The notes beneath the pieces were generated by a model. The model was not told the origin of the DNA, did no database searches, and saw only the letters and a program-made list of their open reading frames with translations. A program made the position numbers and the translations under genes. 64,000 nt of DNA, from positions 1 through 64,000 of the forward strand of contig NZ_BAAAZE010000003.1 in NCBI RefSeq assembly GCF_039536745.1, read 5' to 3'. The stretch comes from Actimicrobium antarcticum (GTDB taxonomy: Bacteria > Pseudomonadota > Gammaproteobacteria > Burkholderiales > Burkholderiaceae_D). This document shows, in pieces, positions 24,816 through 33,220 of the stretch (the first letter of the stretch is position 1; the number at the start of each line of letters is the position of its first letter).

Positions 24816-27668
24816 ATGATGAAGGAAACAGTTTTGTCGCGATCGATGCGCCTGATGTTCTCGGGTGGTGTCGCTGTTGGTATTGGCATGATCGCCATGC
24901 CAGCCCTTGCCCAGGAAGCCGTTTCAACGCAGCGCGTGGAAGTGACGGGCTCGAACATCCGCCGCGCACAGTCGGAAACAGCCTCCGCTGTCCAGACTCT
25001 CAGCCGCGCCGATATTGAAAAATCCGGTAAAGCCAGTGTTGCCGAATTGCTCCAGTCACTCGCTGTCGACAATCAAGGTTCGGTGCCAACGACCTTCGGC
25101 AATGGCTTCGCTGCCGGCGCATCGGGTATCTCGTTGCGTGGCCTGGGTACCGCATCGACGCTGGTGCTGGTCAATGGACGCCGGGTTGCGCCATATGGCC
25201 TGGCCGATGATGGTCAAAAAGTCTTTGCCGACTTGAACCTGATTCCACTGGAAGCCGTTGAGCGCGTGGAAATCCTGAAAGACGGCGCATCGGCAATTTA
25301 TGGCTCGGACGCCATCGCCGGCGTGGTCAACGTGATCTTGCGCAAGGACTACAAAGGCACGACCGCCAAAGTCAGCTACGGTCAGACCACCGGCTACAAC
25401 GACGGTAAAGATGTGCGCGCGACGATTACGCACGGCTTCGGCGATATCGATACCGACAAATACAATGTCTTGTTGAACTTTGAATACGGCAACAAAGGCA
25501 AAGCCAATTACCGTGATCGCGATGATCGTCGTCAGGTCGGTAAATCCGACCTGCGTCCGTACGGTTTCAGCGCACAGGAAAGCCTGAGTGGCGCCGGTGC
25601 GATCGTTGACAACAACCTCGCCGGTAGCGCAGTCAACGGCAACGTCCGCAATCCGACCACGCTGGATTATTACAACCGTGGCAATCTTGCGGGCACCGGT
25701 TTCACCCGCCTCTTTCCGGGCGCCGCCTGCGGTAATTTCACGACGCATCCGCAGGGCGATCCACTCGGTGGCTGCCTGACCGATGCAGCGCAGCAGTACA
25801 ACGAAATCCAGCCGAAGCAAGAGACCTTCAACTTCTTCGGCCGCGGCACCCGTCAGATCACGCCGGATCTGCAGGCCTACGTGGAATACAACCTGTACAA
25901 AAGCAACTCGGTGTCATCAACGACTCCGTCTACCGTCAGCGGCAGCGTTGGTTATCCGGGCGGACCAGTCAGCAATGCGGGTGTTGCTCTTGGCGCAGGT
26001 CATCCGGACAATCCATACTTCGGTACTGCAGCACGCTTGCGTTACATCGCCACCGATGTCGGACAGCGTGTGAGCACGATTGACTCGACGTTCACGCGTC
26101 TGGTTGCAGGTCTGAAAGGTACTCAGGGCGCCTGGGATTTCGACACCGCGTTCCTTTACTCGGAAAACACGGTATCGAATTCGCGTACTGGCTATCTGGC
26201 GCGTGCAGCGACATTTGCCCTGTTGAATCCGACTGTCACTAACGTGGCCAATGCCCGTGCAAAAAGTGCTGCCTATGCAGCTCTGCCAGCAGGCACTTAC
26301 TGGCGTATCGCTGAAAACGCTGGCCTGAATTCGGCTGCGGTCTATGCCGCATTGTCGCCAACGGTCAGCAACGATGCCAAGACCAAGGTCACGCAAATCG
26401 ACTTCAAGGCGTCCCGCGAACTCGGCAAACTCGACGGTGGCAATATCGGCCTGGCCATCGGCGGTGAATTCCGTCGCGAGACAGTCAACCTCGATCCGTC
26501 CAGCGGCACCGAAACCGGTGACGTCATCGGACTGGGTTACTCCGCATACAAAGGCAGCCGCAATGTCGGCGCCCTGTATGCAGAGGTGCTGGCGCCGGTT
26601 GCGAAATCGCTGGAATTGTCAGCGGCAGTTCGTGCTGACCATTACACCGATGTCGGCAATGCCTTCACACCAAAACTCGGAGCGAAATGGACACCGGTCA
26701 AGGAATTCGCTGTCCGCGGTACCGTGGCGCGCGGCTTCCGTGCACCAAGTGCAGCTGAAAACGGCGAAGGCGGCCTGGCTGCCTTCTCGAGCGCGATCGA
26801 TCCTACCCGCTGCGCATTGGGTGTGACCTCGGCTTGTTCGCCAGCCAGCGTCGCCGTCATCACATCGCCAAACAAAGACCTGCGGCCAGAAAAATCCGAA
26901 AGCACCACCCTCGGTTTCGTCTGGGATCCACTGCCGAAGACCAGCATGTCCCTCGATTTCTTCCAGATCAAACGGAACAATGAAATCAACCAGGAACAGA
27001 CCTCGGCATCGATCGCCGCAGGCCAGGTATCCCGTGATCCAACGACAGCCACCGCCATTCCGGGTGACCCGGGTGGTATCACTGCCGTACTGGCGAAGTA
27101 TGTCAATTCGGCATCAACCACCGTTCAGGGCGCCGACCTCGACTTCCGTCAGGGCTTCGATCTGGGTACTGGCTACGGCAAGTTGACCGTCGATGCGAAA
27201 TGGACTCACCTGTTCAAATTCCTGCGCAAGGAAAAAGACGGCTCCGAGTTTGATTTCGCCGGCACGCACGGCAACTGTGACGTCACCAACTGTATCGGTA
27301 CGCCAGCAGATCGCGTCAACCTGGGTGCTACCTGGGAACGTGATGCCTTCCGCGTATCGACCATCGTCAACTACCGCGGCAAGCTCGACAACAAGTTATT
27401 CAAGAACGATCCGGCCGGTTGCGCCAGCTTCTTTGCTGACGGTACCGATGCACCTAACGGCTGCAAACTGGCGTCCTTCACCACCGTCGACATGAGCTTC
27501 CGCTGGTTGGCCAACAAGAACGTCGAAGTCTTTGGCACGATCCAGAACCTGTTCGACCGGATCCCGCCACTTGATCCATTGACCTACGGTGCACAGTCCT
27601 ACAATCCGCTGGACTACAGCGGTGCGCTTGGCCGTTACCTGAACGTTGGTGTCAAATACAAGTTCTGA
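24816..27668 (+). CDS. TonB-dependent outer-membrane receptor
   Basis: 950 aa. The ATG at 24816 lies 7 bases after AGGAG; an in-frame TTG at 24810 is an unlikely start. Signal peptide ends at MPALAQ (about residue 33). A TonB box-like RVEVTGSNIRR precedes the plug domain (VLVNGRRVAPYG, VERVEILKDGASAIYGSDA, IAGVVNVILRKD). The rest is a 22-strand barrel with FRAPSAAE and a C-terminal aromatic end (YLNVGVKYKF). Such large receptors import siderophores, vitamins, sugars or peptides. The divergent peptide ABC operon and downstream tonB cluster make peptides plausible, but this is unproved. Confidence 0.94.
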   Translation: MMKETVLSRSMRLMFSGGVAVGIGMIAMPALAQEAVSTQRVEVTGSNIRRAQSETASAVQTLSRADIEKSGKASVAELLQSLAVDNQGSVPTTFGNGFAAGASGISLRGLGTASTLVLVNGRRVAPYGLADDGQKVFADLNLIPLEAVERVEILKDGASAIYGSDAIAGVVNVILRKDYKGTTAKVSYGQTTGYNDGKDVRATITHGFGDIDTDKYNVLLNFEYGNKGKANYRDRDDRRQVGKSDLRPYGFSAQESLSGAGAIVDNNLAGSAVNGNVRNPTTLDYYNRGNLAGTGFTRLFPGAACGNFTTHPQGDPLGGCLTDAAQQYNEIQPKQETFNFFGRGTRQITPDLQAYVEYNLYKSNSVSSTTPSTVSGSVGYPGGPVSNAGVALGAGHPDNPYFGTAARLRYIATDVGQRVSTIDSTFTRLVAGLKGTQGAWDFDTAFLYSENTVSNSRTGYLARAATFALLNPTVTNVANARAKSAAYAALPAGTYWRIAENAGLNSAAVYAALSPTVSNDAKTKVTQIDFKASRELGKLDGGNIGLAIGGEFRRETVNLDPSSGTETGDVIGLGYSAYKGSRNVGALYAEVLAPVAKSLELSAAVRADHYTDVGNAFTPKLGAKWTPVKEFAVRGTVARGFRAPSAAENGEGGLAAFSSAIDPTRCALGVTSACSPASVAVITSPNKDLRPEKSESTTLGFVWDPLPKTSMSLDFFQIKRNNEINQEQTSASIAAGQVSRDPTTATAIPGDPGGITAVLAKYVNSASTTVQGADLDFRQGFDLGTGYGKLTVDAKWTHLFKFLRKEKDGSEFDFAGTHGNCDVTNCIGTPADRVNLGATWERDAFRVSTIVNYRGKLDNKLFKNDPAGCASFFADGTDAPNGCKLASFTTVDMSFRWLANKNVEVFGTIQNLFDRIPPLDPLTYGAQSYNPLDYSGALGRYLNVGVKYKF

Positions 27669-27736
27669 TTCAGAACAATCACTAAGTCAGCAACCCTGCC
27701 GGTAACGGCAGGAATCTGACAATAGCAGCACATTAG

Positions 27737-27762
27737 CCCGGGACGTGTTCCCGGGTTTTTTT
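27737..27762 (+). terminator. Rho-independent terminator after the TonB receptor
   Basis: CCCGGG (27737-27742), a 7-base loop, CCCGGG (27750-27755), then seven T. A weaker hairpin, CCTGCCGGTAACGGCAGG, lies just before at 27694-27711. Confidence 0.9.
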
Positions 27763-28084
27763 ATGCCTGATCATGACGTTCAATTGTGTGCAATAAAATC
27801 ATGCACCTGAGACCCGAATTAGAAGGATTGCTTTAATTTTTAACCGCGCTGACTGATAGCCAAACACGCCCGGATTGCCTGCACGATCATTGCCCCCGCA
27901 CAGATTTCACGTCGCCTAAAATTCGCTTTCGACCCGCATCGCGGCCGCAAGCGCCGCCGATGCATGCATTCCACAAAATTTTCTTCAGGAATAATTTCTT
28001 TTATGAAAAAATTGTTTTGTCGGAGTGGTAGCGCACATACAAAAACTGCGCTATCCCCTTGATTAATCAGGGATTATATTTTCG
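27763..28084. other. Gene-free spacer upstream of tonB
   Basis: No gene recognised. The second half becomes AT-rich (around 27970-28080) before the tonB promoter. Confidence 0.5.
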
Positions 28085-28112
28085 TTGCTGCTCGGATCGT
28101 TCTATGTATAAT
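28085..28112 (+). promoter_or_regulatory. Probable sigma-70 promoter of the tonB operon
   Basis: -35 TTGCTG (28085-28090), a 16-base spacer, and -10 TATAAT (28107-28112, a perfect match). It leaves a leader of about 85 bases before the tonB ATG. No Fur-box match was seen by eye. Confidence 0.65.
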
Positions 28113-28204
28113 CCTCGCTTGGTTAAATTTCAAAATGCCTGCAGCCCGTGTTTTTCAACAGGGTTCGTCTCAGAAAAATGTATTGGTAATGGAGGAGTGA
28201 AGGC

Positions 28205-28879
28205 ATGGATTTCTCGCAGAAAGAACGAAACCCCGCGAAAAAATTTGGTGGCCTCGCGGCTGTCATACTTCTGCATGTATTTATCGTGTACGCCCTCGTC
28301 TCAGGACTTGCCCGCAAAGCCGTTGAAGTCATCACGGAGCCGGTAGAAACCAAACTGATCGAAGAAGTCAAGGTGACGCCACCGCCACCGGATTTGCCAC
28401 AACCACCGCCGCCACCGAAGATGGTCGCACCGCCTCCACCGTTTATCCCGCCACCAGAAATCCAGGTCAACACGCCGCCGCCAGTCAATGCGATTGCTGC
28501 TGTGACGAACGTGCAGCCAGTCAATCCGGTCATGCCAGCGCCTAGCGTACCGATGGCTGCTGTCGCTGCACCGGTAGCGCCTGGCCCGTCAGCACCGCCG
28601 GTCGTGGTGGCTGGTATCAATGATCTCAACAGCTGCAAGCCGGATTATCCGCGGGCCTCGCTGATTGCCGAAGAAACAGGCGTGACCCGGGTTGAATTTA
28701 CGGTGTCGGCAAGCGGTCAGATGATGGATGCCAAGATCAAGAAAACCAGCGGATCACGCAACCTGGACCGGGCTGCGGTATCAGGTCTGAGCAAGTGCAA
28801 GTTCAACCCGGGCACGCAGGATGGCAAGCCTGTACAGTCGACCTTCTCGGTCGAATATGTCTGGAAACTGGATAATTAA
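28205..28879 (+). CDS. tonB: TonB energy transducer
   Basis: 224 aa with GGAGG about 9 bases before the ATG. One N-terminal helix (FGGLAAVILLHVFIVYALVSG, split over residues 14-34) with the His typical of TonB. A Pro-rich spanning region covers about residues 57-110 (PPPPDLPQPPPPPK). The C-terminal domain (YPRASLIAEETGVTRVEFTV and NPGTQDGKPVQSTFSVEYVW) contacts receptors. It transmits the proton-motive force from ExbBD to outer-membrane receptors, very likely including the one upstream. Two Cys (NSCKPDYP, LSKCKF) could form a disulphide. Confidence 0.93.
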   Translation: MDFSQKERNPAKKFGGLAAVILLHVFIVYALVSGLARKAVEVITEPVETKLIEEVKVTPPPPDLPQPPPPPKMVAPPPPFIPPPEIQVNTPPPVNAIAAVTNVQPVNPVMPAPSVPMAAVAAPVAPGPSAPPVVVAGINDLNSCKPDYPRASLIAEETGVTRVEFTVSASGQMMDAKIKKTSGSRNLDRAAVSGLSKCKFNPGTQDGKPVQSTFSVEYVWKLDN

Positions 28880-28888
28880 CACGGCAAT

Positions 28889-28950
28889 GCCGGCGCTGCA
28901 CTGACCCGTGCAGCGCCGGTTCAATTAGATCAGACCGGCTAGCCGGTTTC
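28889..28950 (+). promoter_or_regulatory. Hairpins between tonB and exbB
   Basis: CCGGCGCTGCA and TGCAGCGCCGG (28889-28919) form a strong 11-bp stem, followed by ACCGGCTAGCCGGT at 28933-28946. Without a clean T-run this is more likely a processing or attenuation site than a full terminator. Confidence 0.5.
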
Positions 28951-29008
28951 ATTTTTACCCGGTATTCGTACCCATTTATTCGTACCTGTTTAATTCATTG
29001 GAGGAAGC

Positions 29009-29908
29009 ATGTTTTTACCTAACCGTTTGTCCGCAATCGCTGCCGCGCTACTGATTTCTGTCTCTTCCGCCGCCGCGTTGCTGGCGCCGCAAACGGCTTC
29101 CGCCGCTGACACGGCTCCGATCATGATTGCGCAGGCCACGACCGAAACCGCTGCACCAGCAGCCGCTGCGCCTGCGATCGATTCTGCTGCCGGCACCGCC
29201 ACCGCGTCGATGGAGCCGGCCAAAGAGCAAGTCTCCAATCCGTACGGTCTCGACGCACTCTGGAAAGGCGGCGACTTCGTTGCCCGCGGCACGCTGATCA
29301 TTCTGGTGCTGATGTCGATGAGCAGCTGGTACGTGATCATCACCAAGGTGATCGACCAGCTCAAACTGGGTGGCCAGGCAGCTGACGCCAACAAGAAGTT
29401 CTGGAGCGCCAATTCGGTTGACGCTGGTATCGCCACACTGAAAGACGGCAGCCCGTTCCGCTACATCGCCGAAACCGGCGTCAAGTCGACCGTGCATAAC
29501 GATGGCGCCCTGCTGGAGCATATCGACCTCAATACCTGGGTCACGATGTCGATCCAGCGCGCAGTCGAAAAAGTGCAGTCACGCCTGCAAGATGGCCTGG
29601 CATTGCTGGCGACCGTCGGTTCGACCGCACCGTTCGTTGGTCTGTTCGGTACCGTCTGGGGTATTTACCATGCACTGACCGCCATCGGTATCGCTGGTCA
29701 GGCCTCGATCGACAAAGTCGCAGGCCCGGTTGGCGAAGCGCTGATCATGACCGCCATTGGTCTGGCTGTCGCGGTACCGGCTGTGCTGGGTTACAACTTC
29801 CTGGTCCGTCGCAACAAGACCGCCATGGAAAACGTCCGCGCCTTCAGCTCCGACCTGCATTCGGTCCTGCTGTCGGGCGTGATGTCGACCGCCAATAAAA
29901 AGGGCTGA
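29009..29908 (+). CDS. exbB: ExbB-type proton channel subunit with N-terminal signal extension
   Basis: 299 aa, with GGAGG before the ATG. Residues 1-33 look like a signal peptide (AAALLAPQTASAA) and are followed by an Ala/Thr-rich stretch. Three helices of the MotA/TolQ/ExbB family come after, with the typical LLATVGSTAPFVGLFGTVWG (residues about 195-215) and GLAVAVPAVLGYNFLVRR. ExbB forms the pentameric channel powering TonB. The long periplasmic N-terminal extension is seen in a subset of ExbB proteins. The exbD gene begins 3 bases after its stop. Confidence 0.92.
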   Translation: MFLPNRLSAIAAALLISVSSAAALLAPQTASAADTAPIMIAQATTETAAPAAAAPAIDSAAGTATASMEPAKEQVSNPYGLDALWKGGDFVARGTLIILVLMSMSSWYVIITKVIDQLKLGGQAADANKKFWSANSVDAGIATLKDGSPFRYIAETGVKSTVHNDGALLEHIDLNTWVTMSIQRAVEKVQSRLQDGLALLATVGSTAPFVGLFGTVWGIYHALTAIGIAGQASIDKVAGPVGEALIMTAIGLAVAVPAVLGYNFLVRRNKTAMENVRAFSSDLHSVLLSGVMSTANKKG

Positions 29909-29911
29909 TCC

Positions 29912-30343
29912 ATGGCGATGAATCTCGGCTCTCCGGATAGCGATGAGGACGAGGTGATCGCCACGATCAACACGACGCCATTGGTCGACGTCATGCTGGT
30001 CTTGCTGATCATTTTCCTGATCACGATTCCCGTGGTAACGCATACCGTGCCGGTGAAATTGCCGAGCGAAGTCAACCAGCCTTACAAGACCAAGCCGGAC
30101 AACATCAACCTGGCCGTCAACAAGGATGGCGACATGTTCTGGAACGAGCAACCGGTGGCCGATACGACCGCCCTGCTGGCCCGACTGAAAACCGTCGCAG
30201 TGATGACACCGCAACCCGAACTGCATATTCGCGGCGACCAGAACACCCGCTACGAATTCATCGGTAAGGTCATCCTGACGGCGCAACGCGCTGGCATCGT
30301 GAAGGTGGGTTTCATTACCGAACCCCCTGCACGCGGCGGTTGA
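29912..30343 (+). CDS. exbD: ExbD-type subunit, copy 1
   Basis: 143 aa. A single N-terminal helix follows NTTPLVDVMLVLLIIFLIT (Asp of the proton path in PLVDVMLVL), then a periplasmic domain ending in VGFITEPPARGG. Partner of ExbB. The first residues are rich in Asp/Glu (SPDSDEDEV), as usual for the cytoplasmic end. Confidence 0.92.
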   Translation: MAMNLGSPDSDEDEVIATINTTPLVDVMLVLLIIFLITIPVVTHTVPVKLPSEVNQPYKTKPDNINLAVNKDGDMFWNEQPVADTTALLARLKTVAVMTPQPELHIRGDQNTRYEFIGKVILTAQRAGIVKVGFITEPPARGG

Positions 30344-30377
30344 GACCTCAGGTAAGTACAAGGACAAGGAGCATGCG

Positions 30378-30803
30378 ATGGGAATGAATATAGGATCAGG
30401 CGGCGGTGACGACGAGCCGATGATCGAAATGAACATGACGCCTTTGATTGACGTGATGCTGGTGCTGATCATCATGCTGATCATCACGATTCCAATCCAG
30501 AATCACGCCATCAATCTGAATATGCCGGCCGGCAATCCACCGCCACCGACGGCACCGCCAGTGGTGGTGACGGTCGATGTCGATTTCGATGGCACCGTGA
30601 TATGGGATGGCATCATCGTTCCGGACCGCGCCACCCTCGAAGCGAAGCTGCAGGCAGTCGCTGCAACACCAACCCAGCCGGAAGTGCATTTGCGTCCGAA
30701 CAAGCTGGTGGCGTACAAATCGGTGGCTGCCGTGATGGCGTCAGCCCAGCGATTGGGCGTGACCAAGATCGGCATGGTCGGTAATGAGCAGTTTCTCAAG
30801 TAA
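30378..30803 (+). CDS. ExbD-type subunit, copy 2
   Basis: 141 aa, paralogous to the gene just upstream: MTPLIDVMLVLIIMLIITIP aligns with its membrane helix and keeps the proton-path Asp. The periplasmic half is Pro-rich at first (GNPPPPTAPP) and ends KIGMVGNEQFLK. Paired exbD genes also occur in Xanthomonas, where the second copy has a specialised, non-iron role; whether that holds here is unknown. Confidence 0.9.
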   Translation: MGMNIGSGGGDDEPMIEMNMTPLIDVMLVLIIMLIITIPIQNHAINLNMPAGNPPPPTAPPVVVTVDVDFDGTVIWDGIIVPDRATLEAKLQAVAATPTQPEVHLRPNKLVAYKSVAAVMASAQRLGVTKIGMVGNEQFLK

Positions 30804-30827
30804 CCGGTTGTTGGCGATTTGATTGCA

Positions 30828-30854
30828 CGGCAGGGGGCTTTCCTCTGCCGTTTT
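30828..30854 (+). terminator. Terminator-like hairpin after exbD copy 2
   Basis: CGGCAG, loop, CTGCCG followed by TTTT. It may separate the TPR gene from the exb genes or lower its expression. Confidence 0.7.
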
Positions 30855-31002
30855 CATTTGCAGAAGTCCACGCTGAAGAGTCGCCTCGCAGAGAACCGCA
30901 ATGCACTACGGCAGTCGATGCGCAGTGAAGAATCGTCAGCTGTGTCGGGCCAGATTTGGTCGCGACGGACTTGTCCCTTGTACGTTTAATTGAAAGAGCA
31001 TC

Positions 31003-32226
31003 ATGTCCAGATTCCAGATAGCCCGCCTTACCCTCCTGCTCGTCGCCATCAGTGTCGGCGGTGCCGCGTACGCGCAGGAATCGGTGCGTGCCGAACTCGG
31101 CAAACCACTGCAGCAAGCACAGGAAATGATGCGCGCGCAGCGCTACAAGGAAGCGCTTGCCAAGGTGCGTGATGCCGACCGCGTCGGTGCCAAAAATCCG
31201 ACCGAGCAATTGACGCTGGACCGCATGCGGGGTGCTGCCGCACAGGGTGCCGGCGACAATGCCACTGCTGCCAAATCCTACGAATCGGCGATCAATTCGG
31301 GCCGCATGCCGGCCACCGACAACGTCAAGCTGATGCAGGCGCTGGCCATCCTGTATTACCGCGCCCAGGATTATGCCAAGGCACAGACCTGGATCCAGCG
31401 CTACATCAAGGAAGGCGGCACCGACCCGCAAGTGCGCGCACTGCTGGCCCAGACCTACTTCCTGAATAACGATTTCACGAAGGCACAAAAGGAGTTGCAG
31501 TCATCGATACAGGCCGACGAAAAGGCCGGCCGCACACCAAGCGAAGAATCGCTCCAGCTGCTGGTGAGCTGCGCACTGAAACTGAATGACAACAGTGCCT
31601 ATGTCCAGGCCATGGAGAAACTGGTCGGGGCGTATCCGAAGAAGCAATACTGGGCTGACCTGGTCAACCGCATCTCCAGCAAGAAAGGCTTTTCGGATCG
31701 CTATGCGCTGGATGTATTCCGCCTGCGTCTGGCGAGTGGCTTGCTGAAATCGGCCGGTGACTATATGGAAATGTCGCAACTGGCGCTGCAAGCCGGTTTC
31801 GGCGCGGAAGGCAAGAAAATTGCCGACATGGGATTCAAGGCAGGCGTGCTCGGTGTCGGTGCAGAAGGTCCTCGTCAGAAGCGCTTGCAGGACCTGGCGA
31901 ACAAGAACGCGGCTGAGGAAAAGACCGGCTTTGCGGCGGCAGAGAGCGCGGCCCTGGCCAGCAAGGATGGTACTGATCTGGTCAATCTTGGCTATAGCCT
32001 GGTGGCTGCAGGACAGGCCGAGAAGGGTCTGGCACTGATGGAGCAAGGGATCAAAAAAGGTGGCTTGAAACGGCTTGATGAAGCCCGTCTGCATCTGGGC
32101 GTGGCGTATGCGAGTGCCGGGAAGAAGGACAGTGCGATCAAGGCATTCAAGACGGTGCAGGGGACCGATGGCGCGGCTGATCTGGCGCGACTGTGGGTGG
32201 TGCAGACTGGTACGCCAATGAATTAG
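31003..32226 (+). CDS. Exported TPR-repeat protein of the TonB cluster
   Basis: 407 aa. Signal peptide residues 1-24 (LTLLLVAISVGGAAYAQ). The rest is helical with TPR-like repeats: QAQEMMRAQRYKEALAKV, LYYRAQDYAKAQTWIQRYI, LLAQTYFLNNDFTKAQKELQ and LGVAYASAGKKDSAIKAFK. Such periplasmic TPR proteins (TtpC-like) are required partners of some TonB2-type systems, for example in Vibrio. That role fits the position behind tonB-exbB-exbD-exbD but is inferred. Start preceded by GAAAGAG. Confidence 0.85.
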   Translation: MSRFQIARLTLLLVAISVGGAAYAQESVRAELGKPLQQAQEMMRAQRYKEALAKVRDADRVGAKNPTEQLTLDRMRGAAAQGAGDNATAAKSYESAINSGRMPATDNVKLMQALAILYYRAQDYAKAQTWIQRYIKEGGTDPQVRALLAQTYFLNNDFTKAQKELQSSIQADEKAGRTPSEESLQLLVSCALKLNDNSAYVQAMEKLVGAYPKKQYWADLVNRISSKKGFSDRYALDVFRLRLASGLLKSAGDYMEMSQLALQAGFGAEGKKIADMGFKAGVLGVGAEGPRQKRLQDLANKNAAEEKTGFAAAESAALASKDGTDLVNLGYSLVAAGQAEKGLALMEQGIKKGGLKRLDEARLHLGVAYASAGKKDSAIKAFKTVQGTDGAADLARLWVVQTGTPMN

Positions 32227-32866
32227 GCGTTGTGTCGCGCGGTAAGGTGCGGCAGCTGTGCCGCAAGTTGGCGCAGGCCGGACTTCGCAGCCAGCCCTTT
32301 CAAAGTGGACTTTACGTGCAAATTTCACCATGAAAACTACCGACTGTAGGTTGGACTGCGAAGCCCAACCTGTGTCAAATTCCCGATGGGGCCGGTGCTA
32401 ATGGAAGCGATTTTGCTCCGTCGGGCAGCTCCGGGCTTGTCGCTTTGGCGTAGTCACCACGTCAGCAACCTACGACCGCGCAACGACCTGACAGGAAGCT
32501 TGACCCGTGTTGGGCTTTGCAGCCCAAGCTACGATTCGGCGCTGTGTTGGCGGTCCGAGGACTAGCTTGAAATGACAGACTTCGCAGTCCGGCCTGCGCG
32601 TTGATGTTGAGACCATAGTTGGTATCCGCTGAAATCACGGCACATCGCGCCGCACGTTCTATCTGCACAGATCCCGGCCGTGCTGTGTCAGAAATTCACA
32701 CCCTTTGGTGTACACTCGCAAATCGTTCAGACTGCAGCCCCGAGACTCGCCACGGCAAGCACGACAGGCCCCTGAAGCGCAACCAGGCTATCCCGTTTCA
32801 TCCGCACCGCGCAGCTCCCTGCGCCTTGCCCGAACACCATCGACAGCCATCAACACGGAGACCGCC
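32227..32866. other. Gene-free region with degenerate TTGGGCTTCGCAGCCCAA hairpins
   Basis: Holds two diverged copies of a hairpin family seen intact at 36.2-37.2 kb: 32346-32374 (GTAGGTTGGACTGCGAAGCC, then CAACC) and 32507-32531 (GTGTTGGGCTTTGCAGCCCA, then AGC). Another GACTTCGCAGTCC lies near 32578. No gene supported. Confidence 0.6.
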
Positions 32867-33220
32867 ATGCGTTTTCACCGAATCCTGAATTGCCTGGTGC
32901 TTGCAAGCATTGCCTTCCTGACCCTGCCAGCGCACGCCTTCGATCGGCCGTTTCCGGCGAACGCCAAACGCGGCATATTCGCCATTACCGACTATCCGCA
33001 AGTCAGTCTGGATGGCAAGGCACGCAGCCTCGCACAAGGCGCACGCATCTGGAGCACCGACAACCTGACCGTGATTCCTAACGCACTCGGCAGCAATGCC
33101 CATACCGTCAATTACACCACCGACCTGAACGGCACGATCGACCGGGTCTGGCTGCTCAGTGAACAAGAAGCAGCGATCCGCCGCCCTGCCAACACCACCT
33201 CTTCAAACCAGACTCAATAA
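32867..33220 (+). CDS. Small exported protein of unknown function upstream of miaB
   Basis: 117 aa from the ATG at 32867, with GGAG 8 bases upstream; earlier in-frame codons lie in non-coding-looking DNA. Signal peptide residues 1-24 (NCLVLASIAFLTLPAHAF). The mature part (FDRPFPANAKRGIFAITDYP, then ARIWSTDNLTVIPNAL) contains no domain I recognise. Its stop shares a base with the miaB start (TAATG), so the two are coupled. Confidence 0.75.
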   Translation: MRFHRILNCLVLASIAFLTLPAHAFDRPFPANAKRGIFAITDYPQVSLDGKARSLAQGARIWSTDNLTVIPNALGSNAHTVNYTTDLNGTIDRVWLLSEQEAAIRRPANTTSSNQTQ

